Shown here piece after piece: positions 1 through 6,878 of a stretch of 17,834 bases of DNA. Where the stretch lies: NCBI GenBank assembly GCA_035291705.1, contig DATDRM010000091.1:1-17834 (forward strand), read 5' to 3'. Numbering within the stretch: position 1 is the stretch's first letter; the number at the start of each line of letters is the position of its first letter. Origin of the DNA: DATDRM01 sp035291705 (GTDB lineage: Bacteria; Chloroflexota; Anaerolineae; Anaerolineales; UBA4823). The translations under genes were made by a program, and so were the position numbers. The notes under the pieces are model-generated. The model was given only the letters and a program-made list of their open reading frames with translations. It was not told the origin of the DNA and made no database searches.

Positions 1-786
1 GCCCTGCTGGAGATGTACGCCATCCCCTATACCGCCTCGCGCGTGGTGGCTAACGCCATTTCCCTGGATAAGACGCTGACCAAACGCCTGTGGCGGGACG
101 CCGGCCTTCCGGTGGTGCCCTTCCAGGAGTTCGCCAGCGCAGACGAACGCATCCGCCCCAGCCTGCACTACCCGCTGTTCGTCAAGCCATCCCGTGAAGG
201 CACTGGCATGGGGGTAGGCCTGGAGGCGGTGGTGAAGGACGAGCGGGAGCTCCGCCAGCGGGTAGACTGGGTGATCGAGACATACAGGCAACCCGCGCTG
301 GTGGAAAATTACCTGCCCGGCAGGGAGTTCACGGTGGGCATCCTCGGTTGCCAGGATGTGGCCGTCTTCACCGAGCGACCGCAGCTGTATAACGCCAACG
401 GCTTCCACCGCTTCCCGATCCTGGAAATAGAGAGCCAGCAATCCATCACCCCCGGCGTGTACGGCTACAGCGCCAAGTCCAAAGACTTAACCGAAGCTGG
501 CGCACCCGGCTACCTGTGCCCGGCCGAGCTCGACCCGCAGCAGGAAGAGAAGCTGCACCGCCTGGCACTGCGCGCCCACCTGGCCATCGGCGCCAAGGAT
601 GTCTCACGGGTCGATTTCCGCCTGGACGCCAAGGGCACCCCCTACCTGTTGGAGATCAACACCTTACCCGGCCTTAACCCGGCGGTCAGCGACCTGTGCA
701 TCATGGCGCGCGCCGAGGGGCTGCCGTATAACCAACTGATCCTGGAAATCCTGGACATGGCCGCCTCTCGATTCGGGATGTTATAG
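1..786 (+). CDS. D-alanine--D-alanine ligase-like ATP-grasp protein, 3' part (partial)
   Basis: The reading frame is open from base 1 to the TAG at 784-786, so the gene starts outside the window; the first in-frame ATG at 13 is internal. What is seen is the ATP-grasp central and C-terminal part. It has a motif of the type IPYTAS followed by LDKTLTK, an ATP-binding lysine in FVKPSREGTGMGVG, the segment GAPGYLCPAEL, an acidic RVDFRLD strand, and the closing metal-binding motif LLEINTLPGLNP. This order is that of the D-Ala-D-Ala ligase family, which joins two D-alanines with ATP for peptidoglycan synthesis in the cytoplasm. Related ATP-grasp ligases share these motifs, and the N-terminal substrate domain is not visible, so the exact substrate is not certain. 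A four-helix-bundle gene follows 55 bases downstream and does not look functionally related. Confidence 0.82.
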   Translation, partial: ALLEMYAIPYTASRVVANAISLDKTLTKRLWRDAGLPVVPFQEFASADERIRPSLHYPLFVKPSREGTGMGVGLEAVVKDERELRQRVDWVIETYRQPALVENYLPGREFTVGILGCQDVAVFTERPQLYNANGFHRFPILEIESQQSITPGVYGYSAKSKDLTEAGAPGYLCPAELDPQQEEKLHRLALRAHLAIGAKDVSRVDFRLDAKGTPYLLEINTLPGLNPAVSDLCIMARAEGLPYNQLILEILDMAASRFGML

Positions 787-793
787 CGTTGGA

Positions 794-835
794 GCGGTTG
801 GCGGTTAGCGATTAGCGGTTAGCGGTTGGCGGAGG
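794..835 (+). repeat. tandem 7-bp repeats (GCGRTTR) upstream of four-helix-bundle gene
   Basis: Five consecutive heptads of form GCG(G/A)TT(A/G) run from 794 to 828: gcggttg, gcggtta, gcgatta, gcggtta, gcggttg. A sixth, degenerate unit (gcggagg) at 829-835 forms the ribosome binding site of the next gene. The same heptad occurs in the opposite orientation just after that gene (1206-1233). Confidence 0.85.
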
Positions 836-841
836 AACGAG

Positions 842-1204
842 ATGAAGGACTTCCGAAAGTTGGCTGTGTGGGAAAAAGCGCACGCATTAACCTTGATGGT
901 TTATCAGATCACTTCAACTTTTCCCAAGGATGAGCTATATGGGTTGACGAGCCAGATCAGGAGGGCTTGCGTGTCCATACCAGCCAATATCGCCGAAGGG
1001 TGTGGAAAAGAGGGAGATGCCGAATTTTCCCGTTATTTGAGAATAGCCATGGGCTCATCCAGCGAATTGGAGTATGAGCTGTTATTAGCCCATGATTTGA
1101 AATATCTCGATGAAAATACTTACCAAAGCCTTGGAGCAAACCTTGGTGAAGTGAGGCGAATGCTCAATTCGCTTATTCAAAAGGTAAAGGCAGATAACCG
1201 GTAG
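842..1204 (+). CDS. four-helix-bundle protein, 23S rRNA intervening-sequence (S23/IVP) family
   Basis: This 120-residue protein has the family's typical length and motifs. It opens with DFRKLAVWEKAH, followed by YGLTSQIRRACVSIPANIAEG near residues 34-53, then EFSRYLRIAMGSSSELEYELLLA near 61-83. The family folds as a pentameric four-helix bundle. It is known from intervening sequences in 23S rRNA genes and, as Avd, as an accessory protein of diversity-generating retroelements; the role of stand-alone copies is unknown. No reverse transcriptase or rRNA is seen nearby. The ATG at 842 is preceded by ggagga at 831-836. The gene is visibly more AT-rich than its neighbours and is bracketed by heptad repeats in opposite orientation, which suggests it arrived as a cassette. 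Confidence 0.9.
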   Translation: MKDFRKLAVWEKAHALTLMVYQITSTFPKDELYGLTSQIRRACVSIPANIAEGCGKEGDAEFSRYLRIAMGSSSELEYELLLAHDLKYLDENTYQSLGANLGEVRRMLNSLIQKVKADNR

Positions 1205-1205
1205 C

Positions 1206-1233
1206 CAATCGCTAATTGCCAATCGCTAAGTGC
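1206..1233 (-). repeat. 7-bp repeats in inverted orientation downstream of four-helix-bundle gene
   Basis: Four heptads caatcgc, taattgc, caatcgc and taagtgc begin two bases after the stop codon. Read on the minus strand, the first three are gcgattg, gcaatta and gcgattg, the same unit as the upstream array (GCGRTTR); the fourth is degenerate. The two arrays therefore face each other across the gene. Confidence 0.8.
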
Positions 1234-1262
1234 GATAACAGCCATGCCAGAGCGTTATAACA

Positions 1263-1300
1263 TTCGAACGTTCAAACCTTCCAACGTTCGAACTTTTTTT
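1263..1300 (+). terminator. intrinsic terminator-like hairpin with T-tract
   Basis: A perfect 10-bp inverted repeat has arms ttcgaacgtt at 1263-1272 and aacgttcgaa at 1283-1292, with a 10-base loop. One C and then seven Ts (1294-1300) follow directly. This is the form of a rho-independent terminator for the upstream plus-strand genes. The stem is only moderately GC-rich. A related palindrome (cores GGAACGTT and AACGTTCC) occurs at 6841-6858, so it may also be a dispersed repeat. Confidence 0.7.
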
Positions 1301-1308
1301 GTGATATC

Positions 1309-1320
1309 ATGTATATACAT
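1309..1320. promoter_or_regulatory. 12-bp palindrome matching GntR/HutC-family operator (GTnTAnAC)
   Basis: The bases ATGTATATACAT form a perfect palindrome containing GTATATAC, which fits the HutC-subfamily operator consensus GTnTAnAC. It lies 28 bases upstream of the kinase start, in the only sizeable gap before the four-gene operon. The third gene of that operon encodes a HutC-type regulator, so autoregulation is likely. A second 8-bp palindrome, TGATATCA, sits directly upstream at 1302-1309. A weak promoter (TTGTGA at 1299-1304, 16 bases, TAATAC at 1321-1326) could overlap the operator. Confidence 0.6.
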
Positions 1321-1347
1321 TAATACATTTCCTCGGGAGGGCCCCCA

Positions 1348-2856
1348 GTGAAATATTTGCTTGCCCACGACGTCGGCACCAGCGGCACCAAGGCAGTGAT
1401 CGTCTCCGTGGACGGAAGCGTGATCGCCACGGCGTTTGAGCCCTATCCAACCTGCTATCCAGGTCCCTTGCTGGCCGAGCAGGAGCCAGACGACTGGTGG
1501 CGGGCGGTGATCAGCACCACGCGCCAGGTGATCGAGATCAGCGGCGCCCGGCCGATCGATATCCTGGGGATGGCCTTCTCTACCCAACAGGTGAACGCCA
1601 TCCCGGTCGATGCTCAGGGCCGGCCGCTGCGGCCCTGTATCAGCTGGCTGGATGGGCGCGCCTGGGAGGAGGCGCAGCTGGTCATGCGCAAGCTGGGCGG
1701 AGCGAAGCTTTTCGCGATGCTGGTCGGGGTCGCCTTGACCGGCAAGGACCTGCTGCCAAAGTACCTGTGGCTGAAAAGAAACGAACCAGACATTTACCGC
1801 CAGGCGGCGGCGATCGTCGACGCCAGCGGTTACCTGCTGTGCCGGGCTACCGGCCGGCTGGTCTATGAGTGGAGCGTCGCCAGCGTCACAGGACTCTTTA
1901 ATTTGAAGACCAAGACCTGGGACACGGGCTTGATGCGCCGGTTCGGGATCGATCGCGAGAAATTCCCCGATCTGGTGAAATCTTCGGAACTGGTCGGAGG
2001 ATTAACCTCCGAGACCGCCGACGAACTGGGTCTGCCACAAGGCCTGCCGGTCTTCGGCGGTGCCGGGGATGCCCAGACCGCCGCCGTAGGCTCGGGCGCG
2101 GTTGGCGAAAGCGAAGCCCACCTGTGCCTGGGCACCTCTGGCTTCGTCGCCCTGGTCACCGCCCGCCGGGTAGTGGGCCGGCGCGGCCTGGTCACCATCC
2201 AGTCTGCCGATCCCGGCAAGTTGCTGCTGATCGGCGAAACCGAGACGGCCGGAGCTTGCCTCAAATGGGCCGCGAGAGAGTTGTACGGGGCCGAACCGGA
2301 TGCAGAATCCCTGGCCCTCATGGACCGCGAGGTGGAGCAAGTAGCGCCCGGCGCGGGTGGTCTGATCTTTACCCCCTGGATGTACGGTGAGCGCAGCCCA
2401 ATCGCTGATGAGAGCCTGCGGGCGGCGTTTATTAACCTGGGCGCCAACCACACCCGCCAGCAAATGACACGCGCCATCTATGAAGGCGTGGCCTACAACA
2501 TGCACTGGATCCTGGAATCGATGAGCGATTTGTACGGTTTCCGATGTGATCCGCTGCGGGTATTGGGCGGTGGGGCGCGCGGCCTGCCCTGGCTGCGGAT
2601 CATGGCCGATGTCACCGGTCATACCCTGGAAAGCGTGCCCAATCCACAACATACTTCGACCGTCGGAGCTGCGCTGCTGGCCGCGGTTGGCCTGGGCATC
2701 TATCCCTCCGTTGAAGCGCTCAAAGCGATCATCCCTGTCGAGCACACCATTCAGCCAGACCCTGCTCCGCGCCCAACCTATGATCAGCTGTACGCAGCCT
2801 TTCGCCAGGTCTATCCTTCCTTGCGCGGGCTGTATCACCAGCTCAACCGAACATAA
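1348..2856 (+). CDS. FGGY-family carbohydrate kinase (xylulokinase-like, substrate unknown)
   Basis: This 502-residue cytoplasmic kinase would transfer phosphate from ATP to a sugar or polyol. The start is GTG at 1348, set by GGGAGG at 1335-1340 with 7-base spacing. Motifs in order are the phosphate-binding DVGTSGTK near residue 8, SWLDGRA at 99-105, GGAGDAQTAAVGSG at 237-250 with D241 as probable catalytic base, LGTSG at 261-265, YGERSP at 346-351, and GGGARGLPWLRIMADVTG near 407-424 for adenine-nucleotide binding. Length and motif order match xylulokinase-type COG1070 proteins. However, the Met-His pair that binds xylulose in E. coli XylB is replaced by a Ser-Thr-Gln-Gln stretch at 78-81, so xylulose is doubtful as substrate. 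It heads an operon with a PLP lyase 15 bases downstream. Confidence 0.88.
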   Translation: MKYLLAHDVGTSGTKAVIVSVDGSVIATAFEPYPTCYPGPLLAEQEPDDWWRAVISTTRQVIEISGARPIDILGMAFSTQQVNAIPVDAQGRPLRPCISWLDGRAWEEAQLVMRKLGGAKLFAMLVGVALTGKDLLPKYLWLKRNEPDIYRQAAAIVDASGYLLCRATGRLVYEWSVASVTGLFNLKTKTWDTGLMRRFGIDREKFPDLVKSSELVGGLTSETADELGLPQGLPVFGGAGDAQTAAVGSGAVGESEAHLCLGTSGFVALVTARRVVGRRGLVTIQSADPGKLLLIGETETAGACLKWAARELYGAEPDAESLALMDREVEQVAPGAGGLIFTPWMYGERSPIADESLRAAFINLGANHTRQQMTRAIYEGVAYNMHWILESMSDLYGFRCDPLRVLGGGARGLPWLRIMADVTGHTLESVPNPQHTSTVGAALLAAVGLGIYPSVEALKAIIPVEHTIQPDPAPRPTYDQLYAAFRQVYPSLRGLYHQLNRT

Positions 2857-2860
2857 CGAT

Positions 2861-4278
2861 AGGAGATATTTATGGATGTATCGATGCTGGCCAGCCTGGC
2901 CGAACAGATGGAGAAATGGTTCAAACCCTACAAAGAGGGCTTTGTTCGTTATAACCGCCTCCCTGATCAGGGCATGGAACGCGAAGCGATCATCGCCGAG
3001 ATGGAAAAAATGAAATCCATCGAGCAGGCGCGCTGGAAGAACGGCTTCGTCTCTGGCGCCGTCTATCACGGCGACGAGACGCATATCGACTTCATTAACC
3101 GGGTCTACGCCATCAATTCGCAGAGCAACCCGCTGCACGCCGACGTCTGGCCCAGCACAACCAAGTTCGAAGCAGAGATCGTGGCGATGACCGCTGGGAT
3201 GCTGGGCGCGGACAAGACCCCGGACGAGATCGTGGGGGTGGTCTCCTCCGGTGGGACGGAGAGCATCCTGCTGGCGATGAAGACTTACCGCGACTGGGCC
3301 AGGGCGACGAAAGGTATCCACTCCCCGGAGATCATCGCCCCCACCACCGCCCACGCCGCCTTCGACAAGGCTGGCGAGTACTTCGGCCTGAAGGTGATCC
3401 GCATCCCGGTAGATTCAGATTTCCGCGCCGACCTCGCGGCGACACGCGCCGCCATCACCGCCGATACCATCGCTCTAATCGGTTCGGCCCCGCCCTTCCC
3501 GCACGGCATCGTCGATCCGATCGCAGAGCTCTCGGAACTGGCGCGGGAACACGGCCTGGGTTTTCACACCGACGCCTGCCTGGGCGGCTTTATCCTGCCC
3601 TGGGCGGAAAAGCTGGGCTACCCGGTACCGCCCTTCGACTTCCGCCTGCCAGGGGTGACTTCCATCTCCGCCGACACGCACAAGTACGGGTACGCTGCCA
3701 AAGGCACCTCGGTGGTGCTTTACCGCGGACTTGAGCTACGCCATTACCAGTACTTTTCGGTGACCGATTGGCCGGGCGGCATCTATTTTTCGCCCACCTT
3801 TGCCGGCAGCCGGCCGGGCGCCCTGAGCGCCACCGCCTGGGCTGCCATGGTCGCTATGGGAGAAAAAGGCTATCTGGAATCCGCCCGGCGCATACTGGAG
3901 ACGACCGCCTGGCTCAAGGATGAGATGCGGCGCATCCCGGAGATCCAGGTGATCGGAGACCCGCTCTTTATGATCGCCTTCCAATCCGAGGCGCTGGACG
4001 TCTACCAGATCATGGAATATATGACGCAGCGCAACTGGGGTTTGAACGGCCTGCACCTGCCGCCCAGCGTGCACCTGTGCCTCACCCTGCGCCACACCCA
4101 GCCCGGCGTCAAGGAACGGTTCCTTACAGATCTAAAGGCCGCCATCGCCTATGTGAAAGCCAACCCGCAGGCCTCGGCCGGCCTCGGCCCGATCTACGGA
4201 ATGGCTTCGGCAATCGAGCTGCGCGGGGTGGTGAAGGAGGTGTTGAATTGGACGATGGATTTGTTGTTTAAGGTATGA
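2861..4278 (+). CDS. PLP-dependent sphingosine-1-phosphate-lyase-like enzyme (coding part 2872-4278)
   Basis: The interval includes AGGAG at 2861-2865; translation starts at ATG 2872 and gives 468 residues. The protein is a fold-type I PLP enzyme closest to sphingosine-1-phosphate lyase. Seen are SSGGTES at 125-131 (cofactor phosphate region), SAPPFPHGIVDP near 205-216, HTDACLGGF at 232-240 with D234 contacting the PLP ring, and SADTHKYGYAAKG with K271 as the Schiff-base lysine. K277, six residues on, matches the lysine that contacts substrate phosphate in bacterial S1P lyase. The family cleaves the C2-C3 bond of 2-amino-3-hydroxy 1-phosphates, giving phosphoethanolamine and an aldehyde. No membrane anchor is seen, unlike the eukaryotic enzyme. 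The upstream kinase may supply its phosphorylated substrate. A glutamate-decarboxylase-like role in the same superfamily is less likely. Confidence 0.85.
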
Positions 4279-5027
4279 ATCATTTCATCATCGACAAAAC
4301 CAGCCCCATCCCCTACTACTACCAGATCGAGGAGTGGCTGCGCGGGCTGATCGCCAGCGGACAGCTCAAGCCGGGCGATATGCTGACGGACGAGATCACC
4401 CTGGCCGGGCAGCTCGGCGTCAGCCGCATGACCATGCGTCATGCGCTCAACCACCTGGCGAACGAGGGCTTACTCACCCGCCAGCGCGGCCGGGGGACTT
4501 TCGTCGCCCCTCCCCGCAGCCAGGTGCCCTTCGTCCGGGACCAGATCCGCAGCTTGACCGAGGAGATGGCTGCCGAAGGACATGCGCTCCGCTCGCGGGT
4601 GCTGGCTCAGGCGTTGCTCCCGGCCAGCGCCGAGATGGTGCGCGAACTGGGGCTACCCGTTGGCGACCAGGTGATCTTGATCCGCCGCCTGCGCTCCACG
4701 GAAGGGGTGCCCCTGGCCATCGAGAACGCCCACCACCCCTACCGGCGTTTCCCAGAACTGCTGACCCGCGACCTGACCGATCGCTCGATCTATGAAATCC
4801 TGGAGCAAGAATATAATACCCGTCCAACAGAAGCGGCGGACACGATCGTGGCTGGCACTGCCACGCGGGAAGAAGCAGCTTTACTGGAGATCGAGGAGGG
4901 CGCGCCGGTGATGCGCTACAAACGGATATCACGAGATGCAAATGGCGGGCCATTGGAATATACCACCGCTATTATCCGGGCGGATCGATACCAGTTTGTG
5001 ATTCGCTACCGCAAACCGATGGAGTGA
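4275..5027 (+). CDS. GntR-family transcriptional regulator, HutC subfamily (UTRA domain)
   Basis: The protein has 250 residues. An N-terminal winged helix-turn-helix (about residues 10-78) has PYYYQIEEWLRGLI, a recognition helix around VSRMTMRHALNHLANEG, and the wing RQRGRGTFV. A UTRA effector-binding domain (about 90-245) follows, with the typical RRLRSTEGVPLAIENAHHP segment. UTRA domains bind small ligands, often sugars or sugar phosphates, and release the repressor from DNA. The ATG overlaps the stop codon of the lyase gene (ATGA at 4275-4278), so translation is coupled and the start is well fixed. Its position inside the operon and the matching palindrome at 1309-1320 suggest it represses its own operon, with a pathway intermediate as inducer. 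Confidence 0.93.
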   Translation: MNHFIIDKTSPIPYYYQIEEWLRGLIASGQLKPGDMLTDEITLAGQLGVSRMTMRHALNHLANEGLLTRQRGRGTFVAPPRSQVPFVRDQIRSLTEEMAAEGHALRSRVLAQALLPASAEMVRELGLPVGDQVILIRRLRSTEGVPLAIENAHHPYRRFPELLTRDLTDRSIYEILEQEYNTRPTEAADTIVAGTATREEAALLEIEEGAPVMRYKRISRDANGGPLEYTTAIIRADRYQFVIRYRKPME

Positions 5028-5039
5028 GGTGGATCAATT

Positions 5040-5645
5040 ATGGCACAACTGATCACCATCGTCGGCAACTCCGGCGTCGGAAAGACGACCTTCACCCAGC
5101 AGTTGTGCCAGCACGCGCCCTTCGTCACCGGTCTGGAACAGCACGCCGAGAGACCGTTCCAAAAGCTATTCTCTTTCGACCTGGAAAAATACGCGCTCCA
5201 TAACCAGATCGACTACTTGCTATTGCGGGCCGAGCAGGAGCTGGCTATTCGGAAGAGCGACTCGATCGGCGTTGTGGATGGCGGCTTAGATCAAGATTTT
5301 TATGTGTTCACTCGAGGTTTCTGTAATAAAGGTTACCTGACAGAGAGTGAATATCAGCTATGTGAGCGGACCTACAAGTTCTTCCGGGAAGTCCTGCCTC
5401 CCCCTGACCTGATCATCTGGCTGACAGCACCTCTGGAGGTGATTGCCAAGCGCTATGCCCGGCGCAAACGTGACTTAGAGATCGCCAGATTAGAGGATCT
5501 GAGAGATATGGAGGTCCTGCTGGAAGAGTGGTTAGGGGGAGTTGTATCTTCACCCGTGCTGACTATCGATGCCAGCGCAGACGATGCGAGTTATTCCAAG
5601 AGCATCAGCCAAGCAATGAACCGGCTACAATCGCTTTTCATTTGA
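5040..5645 (+). CDS. deoxynucleoside-kinase-like P-loop NTPase
   Basis: The protein has 201 residues, a usual length for small deoxynucleoside kinases. A Walker A motif GNSGVGKTT lies at 9-17. A glutamate at E33 sits where the family's catalytic base is expected, and HNQIDYLLLRAEQ at 55-67 matches the substrate-binding helix with its glutamine and arginine. RYARRKRDLE at 138-147 resembles the lid. The family phosphorylates deoxynucleosides with ATP. The usual acidic-Arg-Ser motif in the middle is instead DGGLDQD at 80-86, lacking the conserved arginine, so the real substrate is uncertain. The ATG is 12 bases after the regulator stop with GAGGTGG at 5026-5032. Its 3' end overlaps the convergent MFS gene by 8 bases. 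What a second kinase does in this operon is not clear. Confidence 0.75.
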   Translation: MAQLITIVGNSGVGKTTFTQQLCQHAPFVTGLEQHAERPFQKLFSFDLEKYALHNQIDYLLLRAEQELAIRKSDSIGVVDGGLDQDFYVFTRGFCNKGYLTESEYQLCERTYKFFREVLPPPDLIIWLTAPLEVIAKRYARRKRDLEIARLEDLRDMEVLLEEWLGGVVSSPVLTIDASADDASYSKSISQAMNRLQSLFI

Positions 5646-6831
5646 CCCACCCCCACAGCAATCTCCCAGCCAGCAGAGCCAGGGCCGCCCCGAAGAAGAA
5701 CGGCGCCGCGGGGCCAAAGCCAGCCCAGCGTCCGACCCCCTGCCACAATACTCCAGCGATCAGCGAGGCAGGCAGGGCGGCAAACCCCACCCCGGCGTGG
5801 AACAGCCCGTAAGCCGTGCCGCGCTGCGCCTGGGGCACCAGGTCGGCGACCAAGGCCCGCGCCGTGCCCTCCGTGAGGGCGTAGTAGACCCCGTACACCG
5901 CGTACAGCAGCCAGATCTGCACCCCGCTGCGCGCCGCGGCGAAGCCTAAATAAACCAGTCCGTAGAGCAGCCAGCCGGCCAACAGCACGCGCCGCCGCCC
6001 GACCCGGTCAGAGAGCGAACCGGCCGGGATGGAGAGCAGCGTGTAGACCGCGTTGAAGGTCAGCAGCATGCCCATCACCTGCAGCACGCTCAAGCCGCGC
6101 TCCTGGGCACGCAGGATAATGAAGGCGTCTGCCGAGTTGCCCAGGGTGAACAGAACCACCGCGACCAGGAAAGCCCGGAAGCGCCGGTCCAGGCCAGACA
6201 GGGTCAGCCTCGGCGCAGCCGTCTCGCCCGTGGGAGAGGCGATCTCGCGCGCCCCCAGCGCCAGTACAAGCACGCCCAGCGCGGCCGGGATAACGCTGGC
6301 GAGCACGACGATTTGGAAGGTCTGGCGGGTAAGCTGGGCGCTGCCAGCCTGAGTTGCCCAGATGATCAGGGCGGCGATCCCCAGACCGGTGAACGCCCCG
6401 GCTGTATCTGCGGCGCGGTGCAGTCCAAAGGCCAGGCCGCGCCGGTCAGGCGGGATGCTGCCAGCCAGCAGCGCGTCGCGCGGCGCGCTGCGGATCCCTT
6501 TGCCCACCCGGTCGCTGAAACGCACCCCGAGCACCCACCCCCAGCTGCTGGCAAAGTACAGGAACGGCTTGACAAGCGTGGAAAGGCCGTAGCCGAGCAC
6601 GGTCAGGGTTTTACGCTTTCCCAGGCGGTCGGAAAGCGCCCCGGAGTAGACCTTGAGCAGGCTGGCGGTCGTCTCTGCGACGCCCTCGATCAGCCCGACG
6701 ACGGCCGTGCCCACCCCCAGCACGTTGGCCAGGAAAAGGGGCAGCAGGTTGAACAGCATCTCCGACGAGATGTCGGTCAGAAAAGATGTGATGGAGAGAG
6801 CCCAAACGTTGCGAGGCAGGCGTTGTCCCAT
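5638..6831 (-). CDS. MFS transporter (MJ1317-like)
   Basis: This 397-residue integral membrane protein has about twelve hydrophobic segments. Motif A is seen as SGALSDRLGKRKT near residues 63-75, and a second copy (GSLSDRVGRRR) appears in the C-terminal half, as expected for the duplicated MFS fold. The segment RFSDRVGKGIRSAPRDALLA at 104-123 is characteristic of the MJ1317-like group, whose substrates are mostly unknown; drug or small-metabolite efflux is usually assumed. The start at 6831 gives the common family N-terminus LPRNVWALSITSFLTDISSEM. No clear ribosome binding site is seen, and the gene begins 16 bases after the Nudix stop, so it is probably translated by read-on. It is the last gene of the minus-strand operon and may be functionally separate from sugar uptake. 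Confidence 0.88.
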   Translation of the reverse strand: MGQRLPRNVWALSITSFLTDISSEMLFNLLPLFLANVLGVGTAVVGLIEGVAETTASLLKVYSGALSDRLGKRKTLTVLGYGLSTLVKPFLYFASSWGWVLGVRFSDRVGKGIRSAPRDALLAGSIPPDRRGLAFGLHRAADTAGAFTGLGIAALIIWATQAGSAQLTRQTFQIVVLASVIPAALGVLVLALGAREIASPTGETAAPRLTLSGLDRRFRAFLVAVVLFTLGNSADAFIILRAQERGLSVLQVMGMLLTFNAVYTLLSIPAGSLSDRVGRRRVLLAGWLLYGLVYLGFAAARSGVQIWLLYAVYGVYYALTEGTARALVADLVPQAQRGTAYGLFHAGVGFAALPASLIAGVLWQGVGRWAGFGPAAPFFFGAALALLAGRLLWGWVK

Positions 6832-6840
6832 GGGCAGCAG

Positions 6841-6878
6841 GGAACGTTCAAACGTTCCAATGTTTTAACATTCCAATG
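6841..6878. repeat. double palindrome at Nudix/MFS junction, related to terminator at 1263
   Basis: GGAACGTT and AACGTTCC (6841-6848 and 6851-6858) form a perfect 8-bp hairpin with a 2-base loop. AATGTT and AACATT (6859-6864 and 6867-6872) form a second one directly next to it. The motif resembles the arms of the hairpin at 1263-1292. It supplies the last codons and stop of the Nudix gene on the minus strand. There is no T-tract, so it is not a convincing terminator. Confidence 0.65.

Noticed and set aside
842..1204. Diversity-generating retroelement accessory gene (Avd)
   Set aside because: The family matches, but no reverse transcriptase, template repeat or variable repeat was seen in the window, so only the generic four-helix-bundle call is made.
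2002..3354. 450-codon open frame on the minus strand
   Set aside because: It lies fully antisense to the FGGY kinase and PLP lyase, both with intact motifs and ribosome binding sites. Its translation is rich in Gly, Arg, Asp and His with no recognisable domain, as expected for a shadow frame in GC-rich DNA.
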